Below, one piece after another: positions 32,527-43,745 of a stretch of 64,000 nt of DNA; the stretch's first letter is position 1; the number at the start of each line of letters is the position of its first letter. Origin of the DNA: Tillandsia leiboldiana. Its lineage: Eukaryota; Streptophyta; Magnoliopsida; Poales; Bromeliaceae. Made by a program: the position numbers and the translations under genes. The stretch spans positions 1-64,000 of the forward strand of contig JAQNDB010000496.1 of the NCBI GenBank assembly GCA_029204045.2, written 5' to 3'. The notes beneath the pieces are model-generated. The model was not told where the DNA came from. It made no database searches and worked only from the letters and a program-made list of their open reading frames with translations.

Positions 32527-34467
32527 ATGATGGGTGAAAGTGGTAATATTTATAGACCTCCTCTTTTTGATGGGACTAATTATGCTTATTGGAAAGTGCG
32601 GATGAGAGCTTTTCTCATCGCAATTGATGAGCGGGTATGGCAATCCGTGGAATACAGTTGGGTGCATCCTGTTGAGGAAGTAGAAAATTCTACTACCCCA
32701 AAACCTCGCTCTAGATGGTCCAAAGAGGAATTTGAAAGATCTTCTTACAATGGGAAAGGTATGAACGCTTTATTTAATTCTCTTTCCTCGACTGAGTTCA
32801 CACGAATTTCCGCGTGTGAAACCGCGAAGGAAATTTGGGATATTCTCAAAATTACACATGAGGGTACTAATCTAGTAAAAATTCAAAAGCTCCAGATGCT
32901 TACAAGTCAATTTGACTCTATTCATATGGATTATTACACTAGACTTCAAGATGTGATCAATACTTGTGCTAATTTAGGAGAAAAGATCCCGGAGTCGAGA
33001 ATTGTAAGAAAGATACTTCGGACTCTTCCGGAACGGTTTAGGGCAAAAGTTACCGCCATTGAAACCGTTAGTCATCCGGATGAGATGAGTGTAGAGGAAT
33101 TAGTAGGTGCTTTGCAAACTTATGAAATGACTTTTCCTACTAATCAAGTTTCTTCCAAGTCTTCTTCTAAGCTTACAGGTATTGCATTCAAATCATCAAA
33201 GGAAGAAGTTAGCGAATCGAGTTCCGACGATGAAATCTCTTTTGCCGATTTTGAAGAACAATTGGCGCGGATCACAAAGAAATTTTGTCGGAAGTTTTGG
33301 AAGAATCGAACCGATGGATCTTCATCCACGAAACTATCTAAAGGATCATCGGGTTCTAAATCCTCTAATCTCAAAAGCTTTACAAAACCCTCTAAAGAAA
33401 AAGAGAAAGATGATTTCGAAGGGGAAATCCAATGCTATCGATGCAAAGGCTACGGCCATTTTTCAACGGATTGTCCTTCTCCGAAATCATATAAAAAGAG
33501 GGCTTTGCAAGCAAAAACTTGGGACGATTCTACTTCTAATGAATCGACCTCAAGTAAAGAGGAAAAAGTTGTTGCCTCTCATGCCTCTCATATTCCCTCT
33601 TCTAATGGTTGCTTATCATCTTTAATCACTGACTCTATTCCTTTGATTTTGCATGAAACATCAACATCCGGCGGAGAGTCATCAAGTGAGGGGGAGTCGG
33701 ACGAGGAAGAACTCGTTGAGGCATATCAACAACTTCTTACGGAATCTAAGAAGATGGCCAAGCATATCAAGAAGTTGAGGAAGCAACGACTTGAGAATCA
33801 AGACGAGAATCATGCTTTAAAGATCAAACTTCATGATCTCGAGGAGGAACGAGAGCTTTTATTGGATAATAATAAAATCCTCCAGGAAAAGATAAATCAA
33901 TCGGAAACGATCGTTAATTCCCATATTAACAAGATTGATTTTCTTGAAAAGCAGTTTGAGGAGATTCATGTCACCAACCAAGTTTTGACCAAACAAGTTC
34001 ATGAACTCAAATTCGAAATACAAAGGCTTTCAACCGGTTCCAAGAAACTAGATTGTATGTCCGGATTAGGTCAAACAGGCAAGGTTGGTTTGGGATTTAA
34101 AAAGGATCAAACTGTGCATGCTTCAAGTTCCACATTCAAATTGAAAGGAAAAACGTGTCACCTTTGTGGACTTGAAGGACATTTGGTGAAGACGTGCCCG
34201 AAAAAGAGAAAGAAGAATTCTTCGGCAACTTCATCTACGGGGCGAACTCAACGGAATCAAAAGACACATCAAGTCAAAGGAGTTCACTCAACCCACCAAA
34301 GGTCCGAGCCACAACATCAATCATACAAGTGGATCATTGCGAGGCAAAGACCTAAGGTGGACCAACAGTCAAAGCGGACAACCCCCGGCCACAACGAATC
34401 AAGACAACCCAAAATCCAGCGATTTTGGATTCGGAAAGGTGATATCTTTCCTTGTCTTAAGTTCTAA
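32527..34467 (+). CDS. gag: Sirevirus-like Gag polyprotein of H (646 aa)
   Basis: Structural protein of a Ty1/copia particle. ATGATG at 32527 is chosen as the start because the in-frame ATG at 32470 lies inside the LTR before the primer site. The N-terminus (PPLFDGTNYAYWKVRMRAFL) and the region to about residue 210 match the UBN2/DUF4219-type copia capsid (LQDVINTCANLGEKIPES; LRTLPERFRAKVTAIE). A CCHC knuckle CYRCKGYGHFSTDC starts at Cys303. A long heptad-rich coiled coil covers roughly residues 400-520. A second knuckle CHLCGLEGHLVKTC starts at Cys544, followed by a basic tail. Two knuckles and a coiled coil are typical of Sirevirus-type Gag. The frame is fully open, implying recent selection or recent origin. 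Confidence 0.92.
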   Translation: MMGESGNIYRPPLFDGTNYAYWKVRMRAFLIAIDERVWQSVEYSWVHPVEEVENSTTPKPRSRWSKEEFERSSYNGKGMNALFNSLSSTEFTRISACETAKEIWDILKITHEGTNLVKIQKLQMLTSQFDSIHMDYYTRLQDVINTCANLGEKIPESRIVRKILRTLPERFRAKVTAIETVSHPDEMSVEELVGALQTYEMTFPTNQVSSKSSSKLTGIAFKSSKEEVSESSSDDEISFADFEEQLARITKKFCRKFWKNRTDGSSSTKLSKGSSGSKSSNLKSFTKPSKEKEKDDFEGEIQCYRCKGYGHFSTDCPSPKSYKKRALQAKTWDDSTSNESTSSKEEKVVASHASHIPSSNGCLSSLITDSIPLILHETSTSGGESSSEGESDEEELVEAYQQLLTESKKMAKHIKKLRKQRLENQDENHALKIKLHDLEEERELLLDNNKILQEKINQSETIVNSHINKIDFLEKQFEEIHVTNQVLTKQVHELKFEIQRLSTGSKKLDCMSGLGQTGKVGLGFKKDQTVHASSSTFKLKGKTCHLCGLEGHLVKTCPKKRKKNSSATSSTGRTQRNQKTHQVKGVHSTHQRSEPQHQSYKWIIARQRPKVDQQSKRTTPGHNESRQPKIQRFWIRKGDIFPCLKF

Positions 34468-36119
34468 ATAGCTTATGACTGTATGTAATGCTTTGATTGG
34501 TTTTCCCTTTATATCTTTCTTAATCTTTGCATTACATGTTTTTCAATGCTCTTCGTTTTTATACTTTGTTTTTGAACAAAAGGGTTTTTAATGAACAAGT
34601 GCATTGAATGAAAAGGGTTTTCACTTTCAATCACTCCAATTTAATTTTATATGGATTATCAACTTTACTCCATAATCATAATCTTGAAGATACTTCATTA
34701 TAGGAGTTTTTGATATTATAAGCATCAAATTTTACAAATCATGTGTGATCTTTAGATGCTTAATCTATCTCGGTTGTGTGAATTCATTGTGATAAACATG
34801 AGACAACCGATAGACTAAAATTTGGGATTTAATTCTTTCACGTAAGAGATTGCATTCTTACAAGGGTAAATAAATGAATTGTAAAAGATGTGGAAAGAGT
34901 TACATCCGAAAGGAGTGTGAAAACTACCACCACATGCTGGAAAGAGCTGCCACCCCGGTCGTCCGGTTTGTGTGTGAAGCTACCACATGTTATGGATGCT
35001 TGATAGTATTTTATGAGAAAATCTTTAGTTGAAGCATTTGGAGATTTATATGCAAAACTCTTATATTTTGAACAATCTCCTGGTTGGTATAAGGTGGGAT
35101 AGTTGAAAGATGCTCAAAGAGCCACCCTTAGGTATTTTAGTGCTTATCTCAAATATGAAAGGGTAAGAAATCAAATTGATGTCATTTGGAAATCTCTGTA
35201 AGTCATCTTTGTACATCCGTTACATCTTGATAGACTTTGGATCTCAAGATTATTTTTGATGACTTGTGTTTGATGAATATAACATGAAAAACTGTTTATA
35301 ATGTTTTATCTTTGTTTTTCATGATTTAGGAGTAAATCTTTTTAATCTTGTGAAATTAATTGGATTGAATGACATCTTGTTAATTCATTAGTTAAAGCAC
35401 TTAAATTGTTTTCTTGATGGAATACAAATCGGTATTGGAAAAGATTCTAAAATTTGGATTTGTTTCAAGGAATTATTTGTTTTTTCCCTTCTGGTACCGG
35501 TACGCAATCTGCATTTGTGTTATATACCGGAACTGAGCTTTTATCTCTCTTTCTCTTTGAACTGATGTTGTTAGTGATTTCCTTTTGTCTAGTATGTTCA
35601 CTGTTTGACAATTTGTGACAAAAAGGGGGAGAAGAGAAATGACGGAGATGAGATCATCAAAAGAGGACAAACGAAACGAAAATGGAAAAATGGGGGAGAA
35701 CGGAAAATGATGATCGTACCACAAAGGGGGAGAACATAGATGCTCAAGAACATGGAGAACATGTTAGAGATGCTCAAGATAGGGGGAGACAAAGAAAAAT
35801 TGAAAGAGCCGAAAAACAAAAGAACCAAAAGGAAGACGGATCAAATGCAGGATTCTAATTTCTAACGACTAACGTTTGATTTCGTTTGGAGTTTTGTTTT
35901 GCAGGAATTACATCACTTTAAGACTCCAAGTCCTAAGTCATAGAGTATGTTCTAGGACTGTTTGGTTCAAATGTAATTTTGTATTTATTGGATCTTTCAC
36001 GCAAAGAAAATCAATGTTTTGGTGATGACATTGAGTTTCGATTTTTTGGTTTAAGATGAGTGACTTGAGCGCTTTTATGTATTTTTGGGTTTTGTCACGA
36101 AATTGCCAAAGGGGGAGAT
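34468..36119 (+). other. Noncoding gap of H with five polypurine-tract-like motifs
   Basis: AT-rich, with no pol similarity found. GGGGGAGA-type motifs occur at about 35624, 35691, 35726, 35782 and 36111. The last directly precedes the 3' LTR and is the likely plus-strand primer. Multiplied polypurine tracts are a known Sirevirus trait. Confidence 0.8.
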
Positions 36120-37511
36120 TGTTACGGCATTTTGGTGTTGGCATATTTCGTGAGTCAAGTCAGTGAGTTGAGTCGGAGTCTTAAAGGGATCAAATTGTCA
36201 ATCAGCAATCAAAGACTTAGAGAAGATTCAACAAGAGCTCAAGTTGACACTCAGTGTCTTGAGTCTTGAAGATTGAAGTTGAAGAATTGTGGATCAGTTA
36301 CATCAATCTCAAGAAGAAAGTATTCAAGAGGATCAGGTATGTTTAACTAAATAATTTTGGTGATCCGAATACTTTCTTATAGTGTAGAAACACTTGGAAC
36401 AATTTTTAATTACATAAAAATCAAAAACTGGACATGGGACATGTTCAGGATACGGATCAGACCTTGCAATCCGGATCCCGAAGGGTACTTGTTCATTGGC
36501 AATTTCAATCCGGATCCTAGGCCATTCCGATTCGGATCCCGAACATGGGACTTTGCTGAATTGCATGAACGATCCGGATCGGACCTTGCAATCCGGATCC
36601 CGAACCCTTGGTTTTCTGGAATCGTCAATCTCGTTACGACGATCCGGATCGCAGTAAATCCGATCCGGATCGTCGTCCTGAAAATTTCCAGATAAGGTAT
36701 GTTTTTGATTCTTATCTCTTTCCAAAGGTTTCTAAACTATAAATAGACATTTAGGGTTTCTCAAAAACGTGGGTGCTATACCGATGATTTTATAAAGCTC
36801 TTGAGAGCAACCCTAGAGGCTAGGTTTTATCTTTCTTCTTTATAGCCTCTTTTAGGTCAATTCGACGGTTCCTTCAAGAACATATCTTTTGTCGAATTGA
36901 TCTAATCTTTGCTTAGAGATTTCTTCTACGGTTCCTCATTGAGAATCTGAGCAAAGGATCACCATCGAAGTCAATATTCTTATCGACTGAGTTTGCGTCG
37001 TGGATTCGACGTGGCATCGTTGATTCGGTGTGCTAAAGGCATTTCGTGGATTCGAAACGTGTGCTCGTGGATTCGAGTGGCGTTCGTGGATTCGAACGTG
37101 TGCAGTGGACGTGCAAACGGTGGAGCGCGAGGTCCAAGAAATTGAAGGAGGGGTTAAATCCGTGGAGACGGTAATCACCTTGTTATTCTTCTTTTCTTAG
37201 GGATTGTTATTGCGTGGACATCCAACCGGCCAGCGCAAGGTCCGAAGGAGCTGAAGGAGGGGTTGAGTCCGTGGAGTCGGTAATCACCTTGTTATTCTTC
37301 TATTCTTAGTGGATTGTTATTGCGTGTTGGTCCCGTGGTTTTTCTCCTGGATTGGAGTTTCCACGTATATCTCGGTGTGCTGTTTTTATTTTCCGCATTG
37401 GTTTTTATTTTGCACTGAGATTGTGTTTTTAAGTATTACACCTATTCACCCCCCCTCTAGTTGTTTGATAGTACCTATTTAGATCATTGTGGATCCTATA
37501 ATAACTCTACA
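36120..37511 (+). repeat. 3' LTR of H
   Basis: Near-identical to 31100-32492. TATAAATA is at 36738-36745. The hairpin array is kept except that the second loop has changed to TTGATT and one outer pair of the third stem is lost. Confidence 0.93.
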
Positions 37512-37516
37512 AGCTT

Positions 37517-38591
37517 TACATCAACCATCCACAAGGATATCCGCCCTCCAGGAAAGCAAAACGAAACTGCCTCTGCCGGCCGATCTGTCCTCCATCACCT
37601 AGCGCCAAGCGCCACCGTCCCGAACACGCCTCCAGCGGCAGATCCCCATCCGAAGGAACTGCAGCGCCCAGCTCCAAACACAATGCCTACTCTATCAAGG
37701 CATCCACAATCCAAAATCTGAACAGGAGGGACCGAAGAAGCTGAAAGGTATCCTGGCGCAATCCACTCCCAGTCTCACATATCCTATGCGCCTCGTCCCT
37801 CGAAACCTGGAGCGCGCAGTTCAACAACTGCGTAACTCTCTAGCACAGGGAGGCTGCCAGTTGATCACTCCATCACCACCAGCCACGACTCGGCCTCCAA
37901 AGGCTCCAAACTCAATCTTACGATTCGGGGTGGTTCACCTGCCAAATCTGGCTCAATAGATCGATCATGTCCCCTCGGCTCACCAGCGGTCAACTATCCA
38001 CCCTGTCTCGGTGCCTTGGCACTAAACATTGGCACGGAGGGGCCACTCGCTCCATTGGCACTACAGAAATCCCTGCTGCTGAGGATACTACATCCTGGTG
38101 GTCTCAGAAGAAAAGTACTATCGGGCTGCCCACTGCTCCGACAACTGTGTCACCAAACCAGATGCTCGCTCACTCTGCCGCTGATAAGCCTCTGACAATT
38201 CTGTCATCTGGGTCCGGAGCTTTCTGACTCTAATCTTGTATCCGGCCCGAAACAACAAGCTCAGACCCAACTGCTGCACCAAAGTGCACCCGGGTCAGGG
38301 CCCAACGTCGGGGAGACACCGCTCGCCACGACAAACCGCAAATCGGCACATCCCAAACGCTCGACCCAATCTAGCGAAAGTCAAAGACATCCCCCTATTT
38401 TTGTAACTTTATGTTGTCTGCAGCCAACATAACTGACCCACAAAAATAGGGTATGTCGATCCCTCTTCACTCACAGGAAGAGTCAAAACCAAATCACCGA
38501 CTTTCGCAAAATGTCGCGTCTCTCACACCCTAACATCCTAGGGTCCGCCACAAGCCTAGGGTTCCTAAGTCCCAACTGACCTATCCCTAAG
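37517..38591 (-). pseudogene. gag: Element E leader and decayed gag
   Basis: Between H and E's primer site. On the minus strand a short readable piece RTQMTELSEAYQRQSERA (within 38118-38218) ends in a stop after SEQWAAR and resembles the coiled-coil N-terminus of these Gags. The rest (37517-38110) has no clear frame. The leader 38219-38591 is noncoding. The assignment rests on position and one segment. Confidence 0.5.
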
Positions 38592-38602
38592 CTCTGATAC
38601 CA
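38592..38602 (-). promoter_or_regulatory. Primer binding site of E
   Basis: Minus strand TGGTATCAGAG, eight bases from the LTR end at 38611. Confidence 0.88.
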
Positions 38603-38610
38603 ACTTAATC

Positions 38611-38799
38611 TGTCACGCCCCGGGGCCGAAACTGCGACCCGGGCTCGCCAACAGATCCGCCACCTATGCCAAACCCGCATAGGCGAAGCGTCCTACCTGC
38701 AAAACGAGCTACAGCTAACAGATATCAGAGCTAAAAGATAAAACTGCTATAGAAATAAAATCAACCACTGTACAACTGAAGATAAAACAACAAGGTCCA
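38611..38799 (-). repeat. 5' LTR of E, U5 end
   Basis: Terminal 189 bp of E's right LTR. It includes the U5 hairpin CCTATGC/GCATAGG (38663-38683). It is cut by G at GTCCA (38795-38799). Confidence 0.88.
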
Positions 38800-39409
38800 T
38801 GTAAGACCCGGTCTTTCCTTAATCCTTCTGGTCACCCTCTTCTTGTAATGTCCGACCGAGGGCCTCATTTTGGTGTTTTTCCGGACAGACCGTCGGGGCC
38901 CGCAGATAATTTTAGGCGGTAGAGCTCGCGGAGCGGAGCGCGCGGGCGCGATCGGTTTCAATTTCCGACTTCCGGTCTGACCAGAATTAATTCTCGAAGT
39001 TGGGGTCCCCTTAGGCGTCTCGGAATCCGTGTTGGCAACCCGCACAACTTTTAAGGTAAACCCTAACTTCTTAGTATATATATATATATAGCCGGATGGG
39101 AAAGAGAATTAGGGTTCCTTTTGTTTTCGTGGCCGCCTCTTTTCTTTTACTTCTTCCCTCGTAGCCGCCGGCAAGGAGTAACCAAGCACTCGGGCGAGGG
39201 TGGACCGGTGGAGGCGAGCGGACGATCCCTCTCCTTCCTCCTCTTTCGCACATCGAGGTGAGTCGGGGTGCGTTTTCGTTTGGGTAATCTTGTTCCTTTC
39301 GCTTTGTTGGTCACGAGGAGGGAGGAGGGGCGGCGCCGTCGCGCACCGCCGCGCGTGGGGCCGGCCGCGGATGGGGCGCCCGCGCGGGCAGGTGCCGCGC
39401 GGGGTCGCC
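38800..39409 (+). repeat. 5' LTR of G, U3-R start
   Basis: Contains telo-box AAACCCTAAC (39057-39066), a TATA run (39075-39090), a second TTAGGGTT (39109-39116) and a strong donor-like GAG/GTGAGTCGG (GT at 39258). It is cut by I at TCGCC (39405-39409). Confidence 0.92.
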
Positions 39410-42131
39410 TGTCACGCCCCGGGGGTTCGAATCGCGCGGAAGAGGAGCCACCGATGCCCCTGATTCAGCCATATATTTTTTTTTTGTAAAACATTACTCC
39501 CCGGCGCGTGCACAGACCCGCCGCATACACAAATTCGCTCTGCAAATGAGCAGAGGCCCCTTTGTATATGCACGGCGTCTCAACTACAAAGTGTCTCACA
39601 AGGCGTAGTACATACAATCTCTAACCACATCAGTTGGGGTCTCGTACACATACAACCAAACAATTCACGTGACATTCTAGCATTCACTTAGAGCATAGAG
39701 GCCGGTGTTTTGAAAGGATAAATAATCACAAGGTTTTGAAAGCGGCATCCACACGATGCCCTCGTTTGTGAAAACAGTTCGTAAACACATAAATCCCACA
39801 AGGTTTATAAAGCTTGGTGCCCACACGACACCCACGTTTTAAAAATAGTTTTCGCAAACGGTTTTCTTTGTTTTTCATCGTTCAAAACGGCCAAGTAAGA
39901 GAGAACGTAGTATTCATTCAATTATTCAAAAAGAAAGGAAAGAAAAGGGCAACATCCACTTCGACCCCACGGGGGTGTCGCAATCCACAACTAGCTACCA
40001 TGAATAATAAAAGAAAAGGGAAAGAAGAGTCACTGTATCTGAAGTCACCCATAAATCAGATCAGCACCCTAACGTCCTCACCGGCGCCCTAGCACTCGCC
40101 CCTGGACGAACCTGTCACGAAGTGGGAAGTCAGTGACTAGAAATAGCATGATAAGCGTAGTAAACAAAGATAAGGCAAACCACAAACACCGGAGCAACTA
40201 TCCCTCCCATGCACCTTCCACCTTAACCACACCCTGTATCATTACGACATCGGGCACCTTCCCCGATGCCCACCGCCGAGCACCTGCCTCACAAAGCAAC
40301 ATCGGGCACCTTCCCCGATGCCCACCGCCGAGCACCTGCCTCGGCCGCCGAGCACCTGCCTCGACGTCACCGCTCACACCCCCCACCCATGGGGGCCCCC
40401 ATTCCTAACGCCACCTCCGCGTGGGGTACACGGGTCAACGTACCACTTTTCCGGAAAAGCACACCCTTGCGGTGGCCAAACCGCGGGTGTGCGTGTAGCA
40501 AATTTGAGCCCCAGATTGACATTGAGTATCATAACATAACATAACAGGGTTAGTGCATAAACAGAAGGAGACTGACAATTCCACCTTGCCCCAACATGCT
40601 ATTTCTAACAGTTAAACCCCATTCCCGAAACCCCCGGGAACGTACCCACCTTGTGTGCGTCGTCCTGCGTTCGTCCAGTCCGCGTCTGTGCTCCAGTCGC
40701 CCACAGCGCCCCGCACTCCTGAAGGAACATAGGCAAATCGAGACTTAGAAGTCCGAAACTTACAACGACTCCCTACAGCGTGCGGCGGAGTTCTTCGCAC
40801 GGCACCGGCCCGTGCGACGAACACCCTGCCAGGGCGCAGCCCCGCGCGGCACCAGCCCGCGCGGCGCCCCTCCTGCGGCGGCCCCGCGCGGCCGAGCGCC
40901 GCGCGGGCGCGCGGCCCGCGGTGCGGGGCGACCCCGCGCGGCACCAGCCCGCGCGGGCGCCCCTCCTGCGGGCGGCCCCGCGCGGCGGAGCGCCGCGCGG
41001 GCGCGCTGCCCGCGGTGCGCGGCGACCCCGCGCGGCACCAGCCCGCGCGGCGCCCCTCCTGCGGGCGGCCCCGCGCGGCCGAGCGCCGCGTGGGCGCGCT
41101 GCCCGCGGTGCGGGGCGACCCCGCGCGGCACCAGCCCGCGCGGGCGCCCCTCCTGCGGGCGGCCCCGCGCGGCCGAGTGCCGCGCGGGCGCGCTGCCCGC
41201 GGTGCGGGGCGGCCCCGCGCGGCACCAGCCCGCGCGGGCGCCCCTCCTGCGGGCGGCCCCGCGCGGCCGAGCGCCGCGCGGGCGCGCGGCCCGCGGTGCG
41301 GGGCGGCCCCGCGCGGCACCAGCCCGCGCGGGCGCCCCCCTCCTGCGGCGGCCCCGCGCGGCCGAGCGCCGCGCGGGCGCGCGGCCCGCGGTGCGCGGCG
41401 GCCCCGCGCGGCACCAGCCCGCGCGGGCGCCCCCTCCTGCGGGCGGCCCCCGCGCGGCCGAGCGCCGCGCGGGTGCGCGGCCCGCGGTGCGGGGCGGCCC
41501 CGCGCGGCACCAGCCCGCGCGGGCGCCCCCTCCTGCGGGCGGCCCCGCGCGGCCGAGCGCCGCGCGGGCGCGCGGCCCGCGGTGCGCGACGGCGCCGGGC
41601 CTCCTCCCTCCTCGTGACCAACAAAAGAAAGAAAGAGGGAGATTCCCCCGAACGAAACGCGTCCGACTCACCTTGATGTGCGAAAGAGGAGGAAGAGAGG
41701 GATCGTCCGCTTGCCTCCACCGGTCCACCCTTGCGGTGTGCTTGGTTTCTCTTTGCCGGCGGCTACGAGGGAGGAAGAAAAAGAAAAGAGGCGGCCACCA
41801 AAAGAAAAATAAGAGGAACCCTAATCCTCTTTCCCTCACGGCTACATATATATACTAAGAGAATTAGGGTTTACCTTAAAAGGTGTGCGGCTGCCAACAC
41901 GGATCCCGAGGCGTCTAAGGGGGACCCCAACTTCGAGAATTAATTCTGGTCAGACCGGGAGTCGGAAAAATAAACCGATCGCGCCCACGCGCTCCGTTCC
42001 GCGAGCTCTACCGCCTAAAATTATTTGCGGGCCCCGACGGTCTGTCCGGAAAAATGCCAAAAATGAGGCCCCCGGTCAGGCATTACAAGAAGAGGGTGAC
42101 CAGAAGGGTTAAGGAAAAGCCGGGTCTTACA
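39410..42131 (-). repeat. 3' LTR of I (2,722 bp)
   Basis: Holds the U5 stem-loop (39523-39571), a duplicated CATCGGGCACCTTCCCCGATG palindrome-rich block (40249-40324), the ~94-bp GC minisatellite with about eight units (40840-41600), a donor-like AAG/GTGAGT (complement of 41666-41673) and a TATA run (41846-41854). It is 607 bp longer than the other LTR because of minisatellite units. Confidence 0.94.
40840..41600. repeat. GC minisatellite in I 3' LTR (about 8 units)
   Basis: Spacing of the GCACCAGCCCGCGCGG landmark is 92-96 bp (40851, 40943, 41037, 41130, 41224, 41318, 41413, 41509). The array is open in all six frames with Ala/Arg/Gly/Pro-rich translations of no apparent meaning. Confidence 0.9.
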
Positions 42132-42150
42132 CCACTTACCGCTAAAAACA

Positions 42151-42168
42151 AGTTTCGTCCCCGAAACT
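42151..42168 (-). promoter_or_regulatory. Stop-adjacent hairpin of I
   Basis: Minus strand AGTTTCGGGGACGAAACT; it begins with the last base of the pol TAA stop. The polypurine-like tract AGCGGTAAGTGG (complement of 42132-42143) and the LTR follow. Confidence 0.65.
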
Positions 42169-43745
42169 TAATCTTCCCCAGCGGCGAACAGGTCCGGGTA
42201 GCACTCCCTCATCTTTGACTCGGGTTCCCAAGTTGCCTCACGCTCTTCTTGATTGCTCCAAAGCACCTTTACGTAGGGAATCGTCCGACTACGCAGCTTT
42301 TTGTCCTCCCGGGCTAGGATCCGCACTGGTACTTCCGCGAAACTTAGATCCTCCTTGAGTTCAATCGCGGAGGCGTCAAGCACTCGCGATGGGTCGGGGA
42401 GGTATTTCCGAAGCATGGATACGTGGAACACATCATGAACGCGGTCAAGGTTCGGCGGTAGGGCGAGGCGGTAGGCTACCGGGCCGATGCGCTCCAGAAT
42501 CTCAAACGGCCCTATGTACCGCGGGCTCAGCTTGCCCCTCAACCCAAACCGCTTCACCCCCTTCGACGGCGACACCCGCAGTAACACGTGCTCTCCCACC
42601 TGGAATTCCAAGTCGCGACGTCTCTGGTCCGCGTAACTCTTTTGCCGGCTCTGGGCGGTCGCCAAACGTCGCCTGATGAGGCGCACCCTTTCCTCTGTCT
42701 CGGCCACTAGGTCCGGCCCCAAAAACTTTCTCTCCCCCAGATCGTCCCAGCAGATCGGGGATCTACAGCGTCTGCCGTACAACGCTTCGTACGGCGCCAT
42801 CTTAATGCTCGCTTGGTAGCTGTTGTTATAAGCGAACTCTGCAAGGGGTAGGTAGCGCGACCATCCGTCTCCCAAATCCAGCACGCACGCCCGAAGCATG
42901 TCCTCGAGTATCTGGATCACCCGCTCGGATTGCCCGTCCGTCTGGGGGTGAAAGGCTGAGCTGAAGTGTAACTTGGTCCCCAAGGCTCGTTGTAGACTCT
43001 TCCAAAAGTTCGAAACGAACCTCGTGTCCCTGTCCGAGGTGATCGTCGTTGGCACCCCGTGCAGCCTTACAATCTCGCTGAGGTAGACCTGTGCCAGCCG
43101 GTCACGTGTCCAGGTCGTGTGGATGGGTAGGAAGTGAGCTGACTTCGTTAGCCGATCCACGACAACCAAGATAGCGTCGTGTCCCTGTTGCGAACGGGGG
43201 AATCCGGTGACGAAGTCCATTGTGACTTGCTCCCACTTCCATTCGGGCACGGGTAGAGGTTGCAATTTCCCCGCCGGCCGCTGATGCTCGGCTTTCACCT
43301 GTTGGCAAATCAAACAGTGAGCCACGAACAGCGTCACATCTCCCTTCAATCTTGGCCACCAGAAGGTCTGTCGGATATCCCGGTACATCTTGGTGCCTCC
43401 AGGGTGCGCCACGTAGGGGGCGCAATGTGCTTCAGTCAGGATTTCTTTCTTTAGATCCGGCAGATCGGGCACGCAGATCCGCCCTCGGAACCGAAGGGTG
43501 CCGTCCGTTCCCACTGCAAAGTCTCCTTCTTGCTCCGGTGAAATCCTATCTCGTTCCAGCTGTAGCTGCGGATCCGCACCTTGGCCTTCCCGAATCCTCT
43601 CCAATAGGGTCGGCGCGACTGTTAGGGTCAACAGTCGCTCAACCGTCCCTGCTGGTACCACTTCCAACCTCAATCGTGAAAATTCCGCGATCAAGTCGTT
43701 CTGCTGCGTGATCGCGCCCGCCGAAGTTCCTTCTGCTTGTCCCTT
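42168..43745 (-). pseudogene. pol: Element I pol, C-terminal part: integrase and chromodomain, after the stop
   Basis: In the same frame as the upstream gag-PR-RT-RNase H and separated from it only by TGA at 43746-43748. In order: linker, zinc domain (EAHCAPYVAH, then CLIC), DDE core (Asp in MDFVTG, Asp in TSDRDTRF, Glu in DGQSER), GPY/F-like module (GKLSPRYIGPFEILERIG), and chromodomain (VPVRILAREDKKLR to EATWEPESKMRECYPDLF). It inserts cDNA into chromatin, probably directed to heterochromatin. It is open to its natural stop at 42168. Unless the TGA is read through, it would not be made. Confidence 0.92.

Larger units (their letters stand above)
31100..37511 (+). mobile_element. Element H: gag-only Sirevirus-like copia element (TR-GAG type)
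   Basis: Two LTRs of about 1,392 bp (31100-32492 and 36120-37511), primer site TGGTATCGGAGC (32495-32506), polypurine tract AAAGGGGGAGA before the 3' LTR, and TSD AGCTT (31095-31099 and 37512-37516). The only coding region is a 646-aa Gag; protease, integrase, RT and RNase H are absent. LTRs differ at roughly 17 sites (about 1.2%), an age of a few hundred thousand years under common plant LTR rates. It must rely on a related autonomous copia element. Confidence 0.93.

Noticed and set aside
33144..33625. Alternative-frame open frames inside the gag of H
   Set aside because: They are shadows of the single 646-codon Gag frame, which has clear capsid and zinc-knuckle motifs.
39057..39116. Interstitial telomere repeats
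   Set aside because: Only single TTAGGG/AAACCCTA motifs occur, not arrays; telo-box regulatory motifs are the better explanation.
40612..41860. Long Arg/Ala/Gly-rich open frames on both strands (also 48555-48999, 49202-50383, 56367-57881)
   Set aside because: They are by-products of the ~94-bp GC minisatellite in the LTRs of I and G, with no domain, no consistent start and no single preferred frame.
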